DNA of 64,000 nt, taken from the NCBI GenBank assembly GCA_001599595.1, contig BCHH01000014.1, positions 9,587 to 73,586 on the forward strand, given 5' to 3'. Positions 23,456 to 34,477 of this stretch are shown piece after piece. Numbering within the stretch: the stretch's first letter is position 1; each line of letters starts with the position of its first letter. A program made the translations under genes and the position numbers. The notes below the pieces were generated by a model. That model did not search any database. It was not told the origin of the DNA and worked only from the letters and a program-made list of their open reading frames with translations. This stretch comes from Beverwykella pulmonaria (lineage: Eukaryota > Ascomycota > Dothideomycetes > Pleosporales > Melanommataceae).

Positions 23456-24657
23456 AGAAAAGTGACTCTGCTGCTGTTTGCCGGGGTGTCAAGGGGTGCG
23501 CGGAAGTTGACATGCGGCGTTTGGGGTCGACGAGCAGCGGTCCAAACGATGAAGCTGGCCGCAACGAGAGGGAGGCGTGCTAGTGGGCGATCAGATCGGG
23601 GCGGAACGTCGACGCGGCGAGTTGCTGAAGAGCGCGTGGGGGTGAGAGCATGCGCCGCTGCAGCAAGTAGAATGGCGTAGGGACGGAACGGGTGGAAACT
23701 GTCAAAGTCGAGGTCGACAGAAACGGCTCGGGAGAGAAGCGCCAAGGAGGGAAGGCGCTAAAGCCCAAACAGACTTGGTCGTCTCGCTCCTGCATATGGC
23801 TTCGACAGGATCGTAGAACCATGTATGCATGCTTGAGCCACACTTGTTGCCAGCAAACACCCTGTACAACCTTGTCTATGTTGTTATCTACAGCCGGATC
23901 CTGCAACGGGAAGAACCATTGCCTACCTACTCCGTCGACAGATCCCCCGTTGCAAGAGACATAGCTCTGGATGAAGATGCTCTGTGCAGCACACCAGATC
24001 ACCGAGAGAAACTAAACAGCGCAGCAACACATCGGTAGAATATGCGTAGCTCAGTATCAACAACAATAAGCAATGTGAGCTGTCCTACTATTTCCCTTCT
24101 TCTATCCACACTCGTCCAACCGAATGGGTTGCCACCTCCACCTTGCATCCGCAGTACACCTCCGACATCTCTTTCCAATCTCAGCTTCAGATGAGTCCTT
24201 CCAATCGTCCGGTGTAATAGCTTGATTCTGGCGTCATGCACAGAACAGCGTTCCTCCCGTCAATATTTCTTTTGCTTTCACATATCTATCTGGTCTGCAG
24301 CCATGAGGCACTGGGCAATACACCAAGCAGACTGTCTAGCACCGTCTGCTTCTCTACACTAACGTACAGGAAACGCTGCTTGCAGAAGGCCTGCAAAAGG
24401 CCCACTGATCTCAAAGCTCGTTCTCGGGTTGTTTGGTCACCGCCGCACAGACATGGTTCGTTTCCAGAACCAGTCACGTGCACATCGAGGCAACCTTCCA
24501 AGGCTTGGAAGCAGGTACCATTCCTTTCCAGCCACCCCAAAACACCAAACCACCCCACCACCAGCATCACCACCACGACATCAAACGCGTCGGAAACCCG
24601 GTCGCGGACACTACTCGGTACCACAACACCGTCTTTCACCTCGAATACATAAACAAC
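23456..24657. promoter_or_regulatory. Bidirectional upstream region, striatin / H2A.Z
   Basis: 1.2 kb between divergent start codons. Short open frames here have no recognisable product. It is rich in C/A tracts near the H2A.Z start (24530-24600), as common in fungal leaders. No specific factor site claimed. Confidence 0.5.
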
Positions 24658-25252
24658 ATGGCTGGAGGCGGCAAAGGTATGCGCGCTGACTCTGTTGCTC
24701 GTTGCGCTTGGCGCCGTGAAGCTGATCGTGAATAAAGGAAAAACCGGTGGCAAGACAGGCGGAAAAGGTGACTCGCACTCCAAGACAACCAAATCGCACT
24801 CTGCGAAGGCTGGTCTGCAGGTAAGGCATCGCCCACGTCGCGTTCATTAGCTCCCAACGACCCGTGGACTCGCGCGCGGAGTCCATATCATTCCACAACA
24901 ACATGTAGCTAACAAAACCTCTTCAATCCAGTTCCCCTGCGGTCGCATAAAGCGCCACCTCCGAACCATTACCCGCAACAAGACGCGCATCGGCGCCAAA
25001 GCCTCGATATACCTGACGGCCGTACTCGAATACCTGACAGCCGAAGTACTCGAGCTCGCAGGCAACGCAGCCAAAGATCTCAAGGTCAAGCGCATCACGC
25101 CGCGCCACCTGCAGCTCGCGATCCGCGGCGACGAAGAACTCGACACGCTCATCCGCGCCACGATCGCCTTTGGTGGTGTCCTGCCCCATATCAACCGCGC
25201 GCTTCTGCTGAAGGTGGAGCAAAAGAAGAAGGGCAAGGCCGTCGAGGCATAA
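24658..25252 (+). CDS. HTZ1: Histone variant H2A.Z, 140 aa
   Basis: Replacement histone placed at promoters by SWR1 and remodelled by INO80. Exons: 24658-24676, 24738-24820 and 24932-25252, with introns of 61 and 111 nt (the latter with AGCTAAC branch site), in phase. The start is [19 protein letters not shown]. The fold reads [49 protein letters not shown] and the acidic-patch region [26 protein letters not shown] with [21 protein letters not shown] marks H2A.Z rather than canonical H2A (no SQEL end). Complete. Confidence 0.97.
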
Positions 25253-27449
25253 GAAGCCGCGTTCATGATGTCATGAGCGTGGCAACCCTGGATCGATCAG
25301 CGAAGAGAACACATTTGAAGCCGTAGTGAAAACGAATGAGAGAATAATGTTCAAGGCAGGCGGCAGCGGTGTAAAGGCTCCTTCTTTTCTTTGCGTTGCT
25401 TGTTCGGCAGACAGGCACATAACATTCCGCGCCCCTCTCCTACTCTACTCTTGTAGTCCAAAACGACGAGGTACAGCGATGTAGGATTGCATACCCCCGG
25501 TATGTTTAAATGGCTGCATGTAGGACTTGGACACGGACTTTGTAACTGGTTGGCAAGGCATCAGTGTTTAACTTCTCCTTTAGTATAGTGTTAGGCGCGT
25601 GTGTGCGGACAGGTGTTGGGTTGGGGTTTCTTGGGCTTGTTTCACACTCTACTATGTAGCAACAGCACACTCTCGATATCCAAAAGAGCATGCTTGCCAG
25701 CTATCGAGTGCACGAGACGCCCTTCTTATTCTCGCAATGCCCAAGTAGTCAACCTCGACACGTACATGCTTTGAAAAAATACCACGTCACCGCGGTGCTA
25801 CTACAAAACAGAGCCACAAGTCGTCCTAGTTCATCCGACCAAGACGTCAAACTCATCCCAGTACCGACGGCCGTCCAACATAATCACCACAATGAATGTA
25901 GAAATCAAGCTCGAACGCCCGTGAGTAAAGCAGAATGCAAACTCTTATCCAGAGAAGTACAAAGGCACCATACAGTAGACCAAATCCGCACTCACCAGCG
26001 ATCTTGCACAAATGCAAGCTACGCACATTCGGCGTCCGGTGTCACAGCCATGCTCCCCATCCCCGTCATGAATCACTCGAACCACCAACGCCACAAGACC
26101 AAGCGTATCAAGTGATGGATACCCACACAGGTACCTCGATATATTAAAAGGCTATTACAATACATAAATGAATGCGCTGTACCATCCTATCACTCACAAC
26201 AATCCCCCATCACCCAATTCCATCACCTCTTCCCCTCCACTTCACCAATATAAAAGACAAATACGGGCCCAACTAGAAAAGAATCAAGGAAAGAAGGAAA
26301 CATCACGAAAAAAAACAAGAAAGATAAGCCAATATAGAGCCCTCAAACATATATCCGCCCCGTATATGCCGTCATTAAACAGCCGCGCCCGTCTATGATA
26401 TACGGACCGACATATAGAAGCTACAGAACGAGGAAAAGGGTACCAAAAAGTAGACGCAGAAATCCAGATAAAAGAGATAGATGGAATGATGTCTCCACCG
26501 GTGTCGTAAAACCAAGGTGGGACCGGACAGAGCGCCGTGCACAGCAGTACAGCGCACGACATCTATAGTGAAAAGCGAAGACGTGACGGAACGGTGCATG
26601 CTGTACGGGTACGAGTACGCGTTAGATATAGACTATGCCAAGATCGTGATTAAGCAAGGGTCGTAAATTGTAATCGTGTGTAGTGGTCCATTCCCGCGCG
26701 CTTTTGAAGCTATCGTTGGTTGTGCTTGTGCTTGAACGTAGGTCGTGATTGTGCGTGCTGATATGCATGTGATGTGCATGTGTAAAGCGGCGCTGTGCTA
26801 GTATGCTCGCGTGCCTCTAGAGGTATCTCGCCGTTCTGAGCCGTAGTCGGATGCAGGGTTGACATCGTCGTAGAAGGGTGTTTGAATACAAACACAACGG
26901 TGGGGCGATGATTGTAAAGGGGCATGAAGGAAGTCGATGCGGGCGCATGCGATGAAACGATACGGGTCGATTGATATCTTGGACTCGTTGCCTGAGCTTC
27001 CTGCACAGAAGAGAACCAGACTATAATGTCCTTTCCAAGAATCAACGATATCGTACGTTCAGTCGTGTAGTAGCGTGCATGATAGAATGAAAGAAACAGA
27101 AGGAAACAACAATACCCCTGTGCAACCTAGCTCATGAGAGACTAATACATTCCCCCCAGCCCGAAGATATAGAACCAAAAATAACAACAAAAATCCAATA
27201 TATTCATGAAATGCTTTTTTCAGTACCCAAATCGAATATGCGAGGTGAGGAGCGCGAACCCCATGGATGTAGTCTCTACCGTCGTAGCGTCATTCTTCGT
27301 ATACGTCGTGAGAAAAGTCGATCCTGAGCGGAGGCCAAACAACTCGAAGGCCGTAAAACGTCATCATCTTCCTTCCATATCATCTTCCGTCACATGACGA
27401 TGGTTGATCATATTTTCTTCTTGGCATGTGAGTCATTCAACTTGGCCTC
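25253..27449. other. 2.2-kb intergenic between H2A.Z and PIN4-like gene
   Basis: Convergent 3' ends. Several open frames of 60-140 codons occur, but they are His/Ser/Thr-rich with no domain and overlap one another on both strands, so I call none. No tRNA, repeat or mobile element identified. Confidence 0.45.
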
Positions 27450-29328
27450 TCACTGTCCAACGAGGATCTCAACGTTAGACTGAGAGGACAGTTCATCGCT
27501 GCCTCGGCCCTGGTGGCCATTTTGTCGAGGTCGACTGAATCCGGTGCCTCGTTCTGGAATAGGGCCTCGAGGCTGCCTCGAAGGGCGGTCATCGTAAGTA
27601 GTGCCAAAGGCTCGGTGTCCTCCGATAGGGCCCGGATTGTCCCAGGATGTCATTTGTCGCAGGGCACGTGGGCTGCTACTCTGCCCAAAGTTAGAGCTTA
27701 ATTGCATTCGCCCCAGCTCCCGCTCCAAGAGAGCTTCGTCGCGTTGCGCCATGGAACTTGTCGTGGGTGTCCCATTGGGGTTAGTCGACGTCGAGAACGA
27801 AAGACCATCAAAATTGGGTCCACCGAGGCGACCAATGGGGTGACTAGCCGTCGAGGGCGCTGGAGAAGGAGTGTAGGATCTCAGGTCAGCGTATGATTTC
27901 GCTGCACGCAGATTAGGCGCCGCACTCAGTCCACCAGGAGAGTCAGGGAAACCACCGAGGTAACCAGAAGGTTGCCTCCCGAATGTATTGTAAAATCCAT
28001 CCGAGGCACGAACGTCGCTGAAGTCCGTGGTTGCGGCGCGGTTGAGGTGGCGACGCGGTTGCTCGGTGGCGTGGTTCATGGGCATTTGCTGCATAGGTGG
28101 GCTTACACCCTGATTGTCATGCAGCTTGAAGATATGGACCTGGCGTTGATCGCCTGTGCCCTTGGATATGTGAGCAAGGGCCAGCTGGTGGGCCAACGTG
28201 TGGATGGTACGCCGCTGGCTAGGTGACAATGATGGAGGAAAGGTCATGCTTTCGCGCTCGACAGTTTCCTTGAAGAGTAGCAGCTGCGAATAGAATTGCA
28301 GGACCTGGGGGTCATTGAGATCTACATCTACATCTAATCGTGTTAGCCAATATCGTTGAAATGTCTCGGAGATACACACCCAGCTTCGAAGGCCGCAGTG
28401 CTGACACAGGGGAAGGAGAGGTCGCGGGAATGTGAGATGCGAGAGAGCCAAAGGATGGTTGGGTTTGCAGACCCCCGCCCATCGGTCTGTGCTGTTCCTC
28501 CAGCTGGCCGCGACGCTCTCGTTTCTCTCGCTCGATTCGTTCTCGCTCGGCCAGAGGGAGCATCTTCTTATATTCGACCCGGAGCTTCCTTCCGTGCAGT
28601 TCAAAGTGATTCATAGTCTCTATGACCGATGCGGTTTCTTCGGCCGTGGTGAAGTTGGCGAAAGCGAGGCCCCTAAAAACGCCATTGTCGAAGTGGTAGT
28701 TGAAGGCATAGGGGAGCGGCAGGCGCAAATCAGTCATTAGCTGCACCAACTGCTCCTTTTTGACGGCAAACGGGATATTCTTGATGACGATAGCCGTTGG
28801 GATGAGCTCCTCGTCTACCTCGTGCGAAAAATTATCTTGTCGCAAAGAGTGTCCAAGGGCTTGGCTCGGATGCCCAGAGCCCAAACCAGGGAGAGCGAAG
28901 CTCGGGAGACCTTGAGGCGGATCCAGCCACCCCTAAATGAACAAGTATGTCAGTGATGTATATTGCAGTCTGGCTGTAGCTTTACTTACGGCAGGAAGCG
29001 CACTGCGGCCTCCGCGCCCTGACTGCTTCATTCGGCCGGGTGTCCCACCCAGCGTCGAGAGGGCATTATTCTGCGAAAATGCATTTGTGTTCCAGGCAGC
29101 AGTCGCGCCCATATCGTAGCCATAGCCAGAATGGATGGTGGCATTGAGGCGGTCGTAGTTGCGCGGTGGCTCGTATCCACGGGCGTGGTCCTCTGCAGTG
29201 TAGAGGCCGCCGGGGGGAAGCTGTCCGTAGGCATCGAATTGTCGCGATGGCTGACGATGCAGCGTCTGCGGTTGGTGGCGGTGCGAGCCGGGCGACCGCG
29301 ATGACGGTGGGTCGTAGGCCGAGTACAT
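27450..29328 (-). CDS. PIN4: PIN4/Mdt1-like RNA-binding protein (RRM + R3H), 591 aa
   Basis: Yeast Pin4/Mdt1 and fission-yeast Cip1/Cip2 are RRM proteins tied to cell-cycle and stress control of mRNAs. Exons: 28990-29328, 28380-28932 and 27450-28333, with introns of 57 and 46 nt. Residues 1-155 are low complexity (Ser/Pro/Tyr/Gly-rich). One RRM follows (~160-235: TAIVIKNIPFAVKKEQLVQL as RNP2, RGLAFANF as RNP1), then a charged helix (AERERIEREKRERR). An R3H-like domain comes next (~300-365: DPQVLQFYSQLLLFKE, PSQRRTIHTLAHQL), and finally a long disordered Gly/Ser/Arg tail with Ser-Pro and Thr-Pro sites. The TAGATG repeats at the second acceptor encode DVDVD. The N-terminal start is the first in-frame ATG. 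Confidence 0.88.
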
Positions 29329-31563
29329 GATGACTGAGGGCGTGAGGTGTGAGCTCGACAGCAGCGTGGAAATTTGGGAAGGCCGTCAGGTGCAGGATCG
29401 TTTAGTACATTTGCTGCCAAGGCCAGGCGTGGCGGAGGGTCAGGGAAGCTGTGCTGCGCTGCAAGAATGAGCGTAGTGAGTCCGCAGACGGGAGTGCGCG
29501 GTGTCGGAGAGCTTGAGGAGATGGGATGCAGGAGGGGAGGTGGATGTTGATGTGTGCAGAGATGGTGTCGAGGCCCTCTTGTTGGTTGGATGGTTGCTTT
29601 GGCTACTGCGCAGGGGATGGCTAGCTCTCCTGTCTGGTAAAATGAGCCCGCGGGACTGTGCGTGACCGGGCGAAGCAGACGTCAGAGAGCAATTAGGTCT
29701 CCTGCACGCGTCGGCGGCGGCGGCGGAGGCGTTGTGGGAGACGGCGGACGGCGTGGGCCAGGAGCGCAGTGCGTGGTTGAACAGAGGCGATACTCTACTT
29801 AGCGTAGGTGGTGACAGGGCGGGCAAAGCAAAGGTGATAGAATGGAGGCGACGGGGCAACTTCACGCACGGCGGCAGCAGCAGCAGCCTCAGTGATGCTC
29901 AGAGGACACGGCAGACGGGCATGCAGCGCAAGGTGTCAGCCGGGCTGACACGCGCAGAAGGTTTCAATCGACGACGGGGAAGACGGGGCAGATGCGATGG
30001 GGTGCAAAGGCTGCCGGGGCGTCATTGGTTCTCGTGCCTCATGTCTCTCGTTGCCCCTAATCAATACATGTGCGCGAGCGCGCCGTAATGAAAGCCTCAC
30101 TCGTCCGTGCTGCATGTGGGCAGATGGTACCTTGGTACCAGTGTTTTGTACATTTATCCTGCACGCTCCGTTACCCGCAACAAGCAGCTCCAACCTCGTC
30201 GTTATGTGCCTGTCTATCGACCGCCAGGCTCCTTAAAGCCCATGGGTTATGGCTCACGGATACTTCACTGCTGTGAAGGGCGAGTTTGCAGTTGCCGAGA
30301 TTGGAGACCTCTGCTTCCGCTTGGCCATTTCACCATCCCTTCTTCATGCGGCCCGAAGCGCAGCGCTATTGTCTAGCAGATATATAGCTTCCTTTTAACT
30401 TGAGCCATCAAAACCAATTATGGCTGCTTCTGGTGCGTGTTTTGCTTTTGCCCTGCTACCGCACATTTCCACTTACCGTCGGACAGAACAGTCAGGAGTC
30501 AAAAGGAGCGTGGTTGTGTCTTGGAATGAGTGTCCCATGAGAGGGTGTAAGTTGCAGTTGCAGTACTGCAGCTTGAGCTTCTAGAACATGCCAGACACTC
30601 CAGGCCATCAGTCGCTTCGCATGTACATAACCGGACAATCGCAAGTCAAGCTATCCTTGCAACCTATTGTCAATATTGAGCAGCAGGCTGCTGGGCTATC
30701 ATATCACAAGTGGAATCCATGCAGGTTTTGGTAGAAGCTTCCGGAGCCGCACACAGGCCATCATTCTGCCTGTTCTACTAGCTCGAGCGCGGCGTTCGAG
30801 AGCTTGAGGAGAGGCAGACAAACACATCGTCGTAAGCTGAGGTGAAGGTGATCGGGTGCCCCATCGTATTGTATCTATCAGCTGCCCAACTCAACGCACG
30901 TTGCCGCCACAGATCTCCACCCTTCATGTGGTCCTGCTTGCGACCTTTTAAAAGTGTCCGTGGCGGAGACGGGCAGGCAGAATGCTGCAATTCGCTGCAA
31001 TCAGCGCTCAGAGGAGGCTAGAGGGCTCGAAGACGAGCGATACGTTGTAAATCGTGCCCAATCGTTGGCTGCGACTGCGGATAGCCACCACGAGTGGGTC
31101 ACATTGAATCTCAAAATCTGCACATGCGCACGAATGCAGTCACAGCGGGCCAAAAGGTGTTGCACAGCAGATACACAGTCTGTTCTGCGACTTCATTTGA
31201 TGAATCTTCAGAACGTACATGCTGTCGCAACCGCCCCTAGCGGTCACAACCGCAGCATCCATCCCGCTTGATGCCTTCCGACTGGCTGGAGACGCACAGA
31301 AAGCCCCAGGATCGCTGCAACGCGCATACAAAATCAGTCAGGTGATCGATAACCGAAGAGTATCGACACGCAGCTGAGGGCTTACCTGCGGTGATTCGCT
31401 AGCTATGCTTCCGTTGCCGGGCGCGGGACGTGTTGGTACCCCGCAAAGCGATTCCAACGACAGGTATGATCCCTTCTTGTTGGGCTAAAGTTTTCCTCCT
31501 CGGGAACTCGATGGCAGTTAAAGATGTGAGGCTGGCCATATTGTCTCTTTGCATACACAAACA
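29329..31563. other. 2.2-kb intergenic between PIN4-like gene and LIN1
   Basis: Contains the PIN4 leader and promoter (29329 to ~30000, G/C-rich, with CGG/CAG trinucleotide runs near 29710-29890) and the LIN1 3' flank near 31563. No gene or RNA recognised in the middle. Confidence 0.45.
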
Positions 31564-32880
31564 CTACTCAAAGTCAAGAAGTCGCGACCATTCAGTTTCT
31601 CCAACACGTCGAAATTCTGCACCAGCCTCGAACTGCCCACTTGCTTCCCAGGCCTGCATCATCTCAGTATCGTACGGCCCATTAATATCTCCCTCGGGAG
31701 CCGTAAGCCAATGAAATTCCCACTGCTCGCTACTTGGGTTGGGATTTTTCCAATCTTCACCAGTATCGCGTTTGTACTGACGCATAATCATCTCGCGAGG
31801 AAGTTCGTATATATTGTCGACTCCTCGGTCTGTCAAACGGCTTGCACACTCAGTGATGGCGTCGATCGCTTCCTTGGCCTTGGCCGCCGCGGCTTGCTCG
31901 ACCGGATCCGGCTCAACTTCGACATCCATGGCCTGTGACTTTTTGTTCTTGTTATAATTCTTCACTTTCTTCTTAGGGATAGCTTTGCCATGACGTGCCA
32001 GTGCTTCCATTGGCGTTTCCCCCACGTCCAGATATGTGATCATGGAAGATAAAACCTCGCTGGTGGTGATAGAATCTTCCGCCCGCTCACGCTCTTTGCG
32101 CTCAGCTTCCCGCTTCTCGTGTGCCTCTTTAGCACGTTTGATATCTTTCTTAGATACGCCATCCAACCAAGCGTCTTGGGCCGCGTCAGGGTCATACGCC
32201 GTTCGGACAAAGTTGCCAGCTTCATCGAACCGACCGTCCTCTTGCTCGGACCTCATGTTGAAAGCATCCACCTTCGGGGCGTGCTTCTTCTTGTGTCCAG
32301 CTCCGAGCTCCTCATCCACGTCGGAAGGCAGCCTATCACGTTCCTCGTCGCCACCACTTTCACTATCAGAATCGGCGTTGTTGGTTTCCGCGTCGGGGCC
32401 AAAGTCAACTGAGACCTTTCCCCCGCCTTTACTAGTCTCATCTTGACCCTCGATCTCGTGATCCTCCAAGAATCGAACAGCGGGTTTCTTTCTGCCTCCA
32501 GTTGTGTCTCCTTCCTGCTCTTCTTCTTTGTCGCTATCCGCAAACATGTCATCACCATCATCGTCTTTCGCTGGAGCCTTGTTCGATCTAGACTTGGCTT
32601 CGGCGCGAGCGTCGAAGTTTTCCTGGGAGCTGTCGGAGTCATATCCGTCAATGTTCACAGCGTTACGTTTAAGTCCTGCCCCCTTTCCAATTTCATCGGC
32701 CTCCAGCACTGGGTCCACCTCTTCATCGTCCGCAGCAGCGAGTGTGGACGGGTTTCGCGGGTCGAAGCGGGGCTTCTTCGTAGATGGTGCATTCACATCG
32801 AGGTGACTGCGAGCAAAGCCAGCACGCTTTGGTCGCGCGGCAGAGAAATTGCTGGAACCAGACATACTCAGTAGGGACAC
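31564..32880 (-). CDS. LIN1: LIN1/CD2BP2-type GYF-domain protein, U5 snRNP associated, 438 aa
   Basis: Lin1 (human CD2BP2/U5-52K) associates with U5 snRNP during spliceosome assembly through its GYF domain. This is a single-exon gene. The first Met is at 32880; a second Met at 32865 (MSGSSNFSAARPKRAG) is the more family-like start. Its features are a basic PKR-type N-terminus, long acidic stretches, the conserved segment VDAFNMRSEQEDGRFDEAGNF and EAWLDGV-like WLDGVSKKDI, then the C-terminal GYF domain (~386-438: WEFHW, GDINGPYDTEMMQAW, FEAGAEFRRV). Length and order match the family. No break seen. Confidence 0.92.
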   Translation of the reverse strand: MSLLSMSGSSNFSAARPKRAGFARSHLDVNAPSTKKPRFDPRNPSTLAAADDEEVDPVLEADEIGKGAGLKRNAVNIDGYDSDSSQENFDARAEAKSRSNKAPAKDDDGDDMFADSDKEEEQEGDTTGGRKKPAVRFLEDHEIEGQDETSKGGGKVSVDFGPDAETNNADSDSESGGDEERDRLPSDVDEELGAGHKKKHAPKVDAFNMRSEQEDGRFDEAGNFVRTAYDPDAAQDAWLDGVSKKDIKRAKEAHEKREAERKERERAEDSITTSEVLSSMITYLDVGETPMEALARHGKAIPKKKVKNYNKNKKSQAMDVEVEPDPVEQAAAAKAKEAIDAITECASRLTDRGVDNIYELPREMIMRQYKRDTGEDWKNPNPSSEQWEFHWLTAPEGDINGPYDTEMMQAWEASGQFEAGAEFRRVGETEWSRLLDFE

Positions 32881-34477
32881 GTTGTGTATAAATGAGTGTT
32901 GGGAGTCTAGAGGCTGGGGAAAGTTAAAGAGGGGTGTTAAGCTTGGAGCTTGGGTCTGTGGCGTTCAGCCACAAACTTGACCCGTCGGGATGCCCTGTGT
33001 AGATCTTGGCATCTTCAACAGCCATCCCACTGCCTTCTTCTCGCTCCTACTCTACGACAACCTTGTTATATCGTAGTTTGAAGACTCATCTCATTCGCAT
33101 TTTCAAATAGTCGCATCATGGGCGTCTTGCTTGTAGGAGAAAATGCAGAAGCTACTGCAACATATTCTACTCCCCATGAAACATACTCTTTCCAACGCGT
33201 AGCCCTCGCTGGCAGATAGAACAGAACGTAAAGTAGGATTTTCTTATCTTATGGCTAGATTCCAGTCTGCTCCACAGTGAGGTACAACGTGCATTACAGA
33301 ACAAGTCCAGATCAAACCACCCTTGTTTAACAGGTCAATGCTCTAAAAGGTCGAGGAAATAGTGAGTGACAGACCACGACATCGAGAGGAATCAAAGTGT
33401 GGAACCGCCAAGGTCAAAAAGCGAACTCGGTAGTAAGCCAATTTGATTAAAGCGCGCCCACTTTACTTTGCTCACAACCTCCTAATCTAAACCCAAAGTC
33501 AAAGCCAGACAATGGACTCGCTCCTGGAAGGGACACTTGCATCCTTTTACTTTTCACATTTAATACCTAACATACAGATCCTCCTACAAGAGCCCAGGCC
33601 AAGCATGCGCGAAGTCGTTCACAATGCCGAGATCCAGCTTTCATACTACGTTCTTGAAGATGTGCTAAACAAGGCGAGATACTTTACCAATACATCCCCA
33701 GAGTAGTCATCAACTCAGCTACTTTTTTTGCCAAACTCAGAGCTCCTCCAATCCCTTCAAAAAGAAGGATATCTGAGCATTTGTAAGTACTAATGATGAG
33801 TATGTTATGTATGTATCGTCGGAAGGCATACGAACTAAGTATCTTGTGTTGTGTATAATAGCTCTACTAAAAGAGCTCTCTCTCTCTCTCTCTCTCTCAT
33901 ACTTTCTCCTTAGTTTAGGAAATAATAGAAATAGCTTCAGCTTTCGTACACACACCTCGTACTCTATGTCCTCACCTCCAGAAACCTTGCAGCACAGCCA
34001 AGTAGATATGATCAGCGGGCAAAACGATCAGGTTAGGCGTGCGAAGTTCTACTGTATCTGCCAGCCGGACCTTTCCCACCTATAAACAACCCTTGTTTCT
34101 ACTCCCTGGCAGCAGCACGCATTACATCAAACATGAAACATCACACATTAAAGGCGCCTGGTTGAACAATAAGGTATCTATGTATTTTCATCAAGCCGTG
34201 CCCTACGCAAGCCCACTATATCTCGCTACCAGAATGTGCGAAACAGCATAGGGGTAGTCCAAATCGCCAGAACACTTTCTATTCGATTGTTCTACTGTTC
34301 GCTCGACGTTATTAGATCATTCAAGTCGTAACATCTAGTCTAGCCTAGGGTAAATGCCTGTAATATTATATGCGCCGTGCTCGTATATACTCCGATGCTC
34401 GCTCGCTATCTATCCACTGTTTGCTTGCTCCTATGGACCAACAATTGTCCCAGACGCCAACCATGTGCTGTTTTTAT
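32881..34477. other. Intergenic between LIN1 and HSF1
   Basis: LIN1 promoter on the left, HSF1 3' flank on the right. A 64-codon open frame at 33512-33706 (+) begins MDSLLEGTLASFYF; it has no recognised family and may be chance. A CT microsatellite lies at 33876-33898. Confidence 0.45.
33876..33898. repeat. (CT)n microsatellite
   Basis: About 11.5 copies of CT, uninterrupted, in noncoding DNA between LIN1 and HSF1. Confidence 0.9.

Noticed and set aside
23580..24652. Several 60-140-codon frames between striatin and H2A.Z
   Set aside because: Mutually overlapping on both strands without motifs; the region is best read as a shared promoter.
25690..26115. 141-codon open frame downstream of H2A.Z
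   Set aside because: His/Thr/Ser-rich, no domain, overlapped by equal frames on other phases; probably 3' flank.
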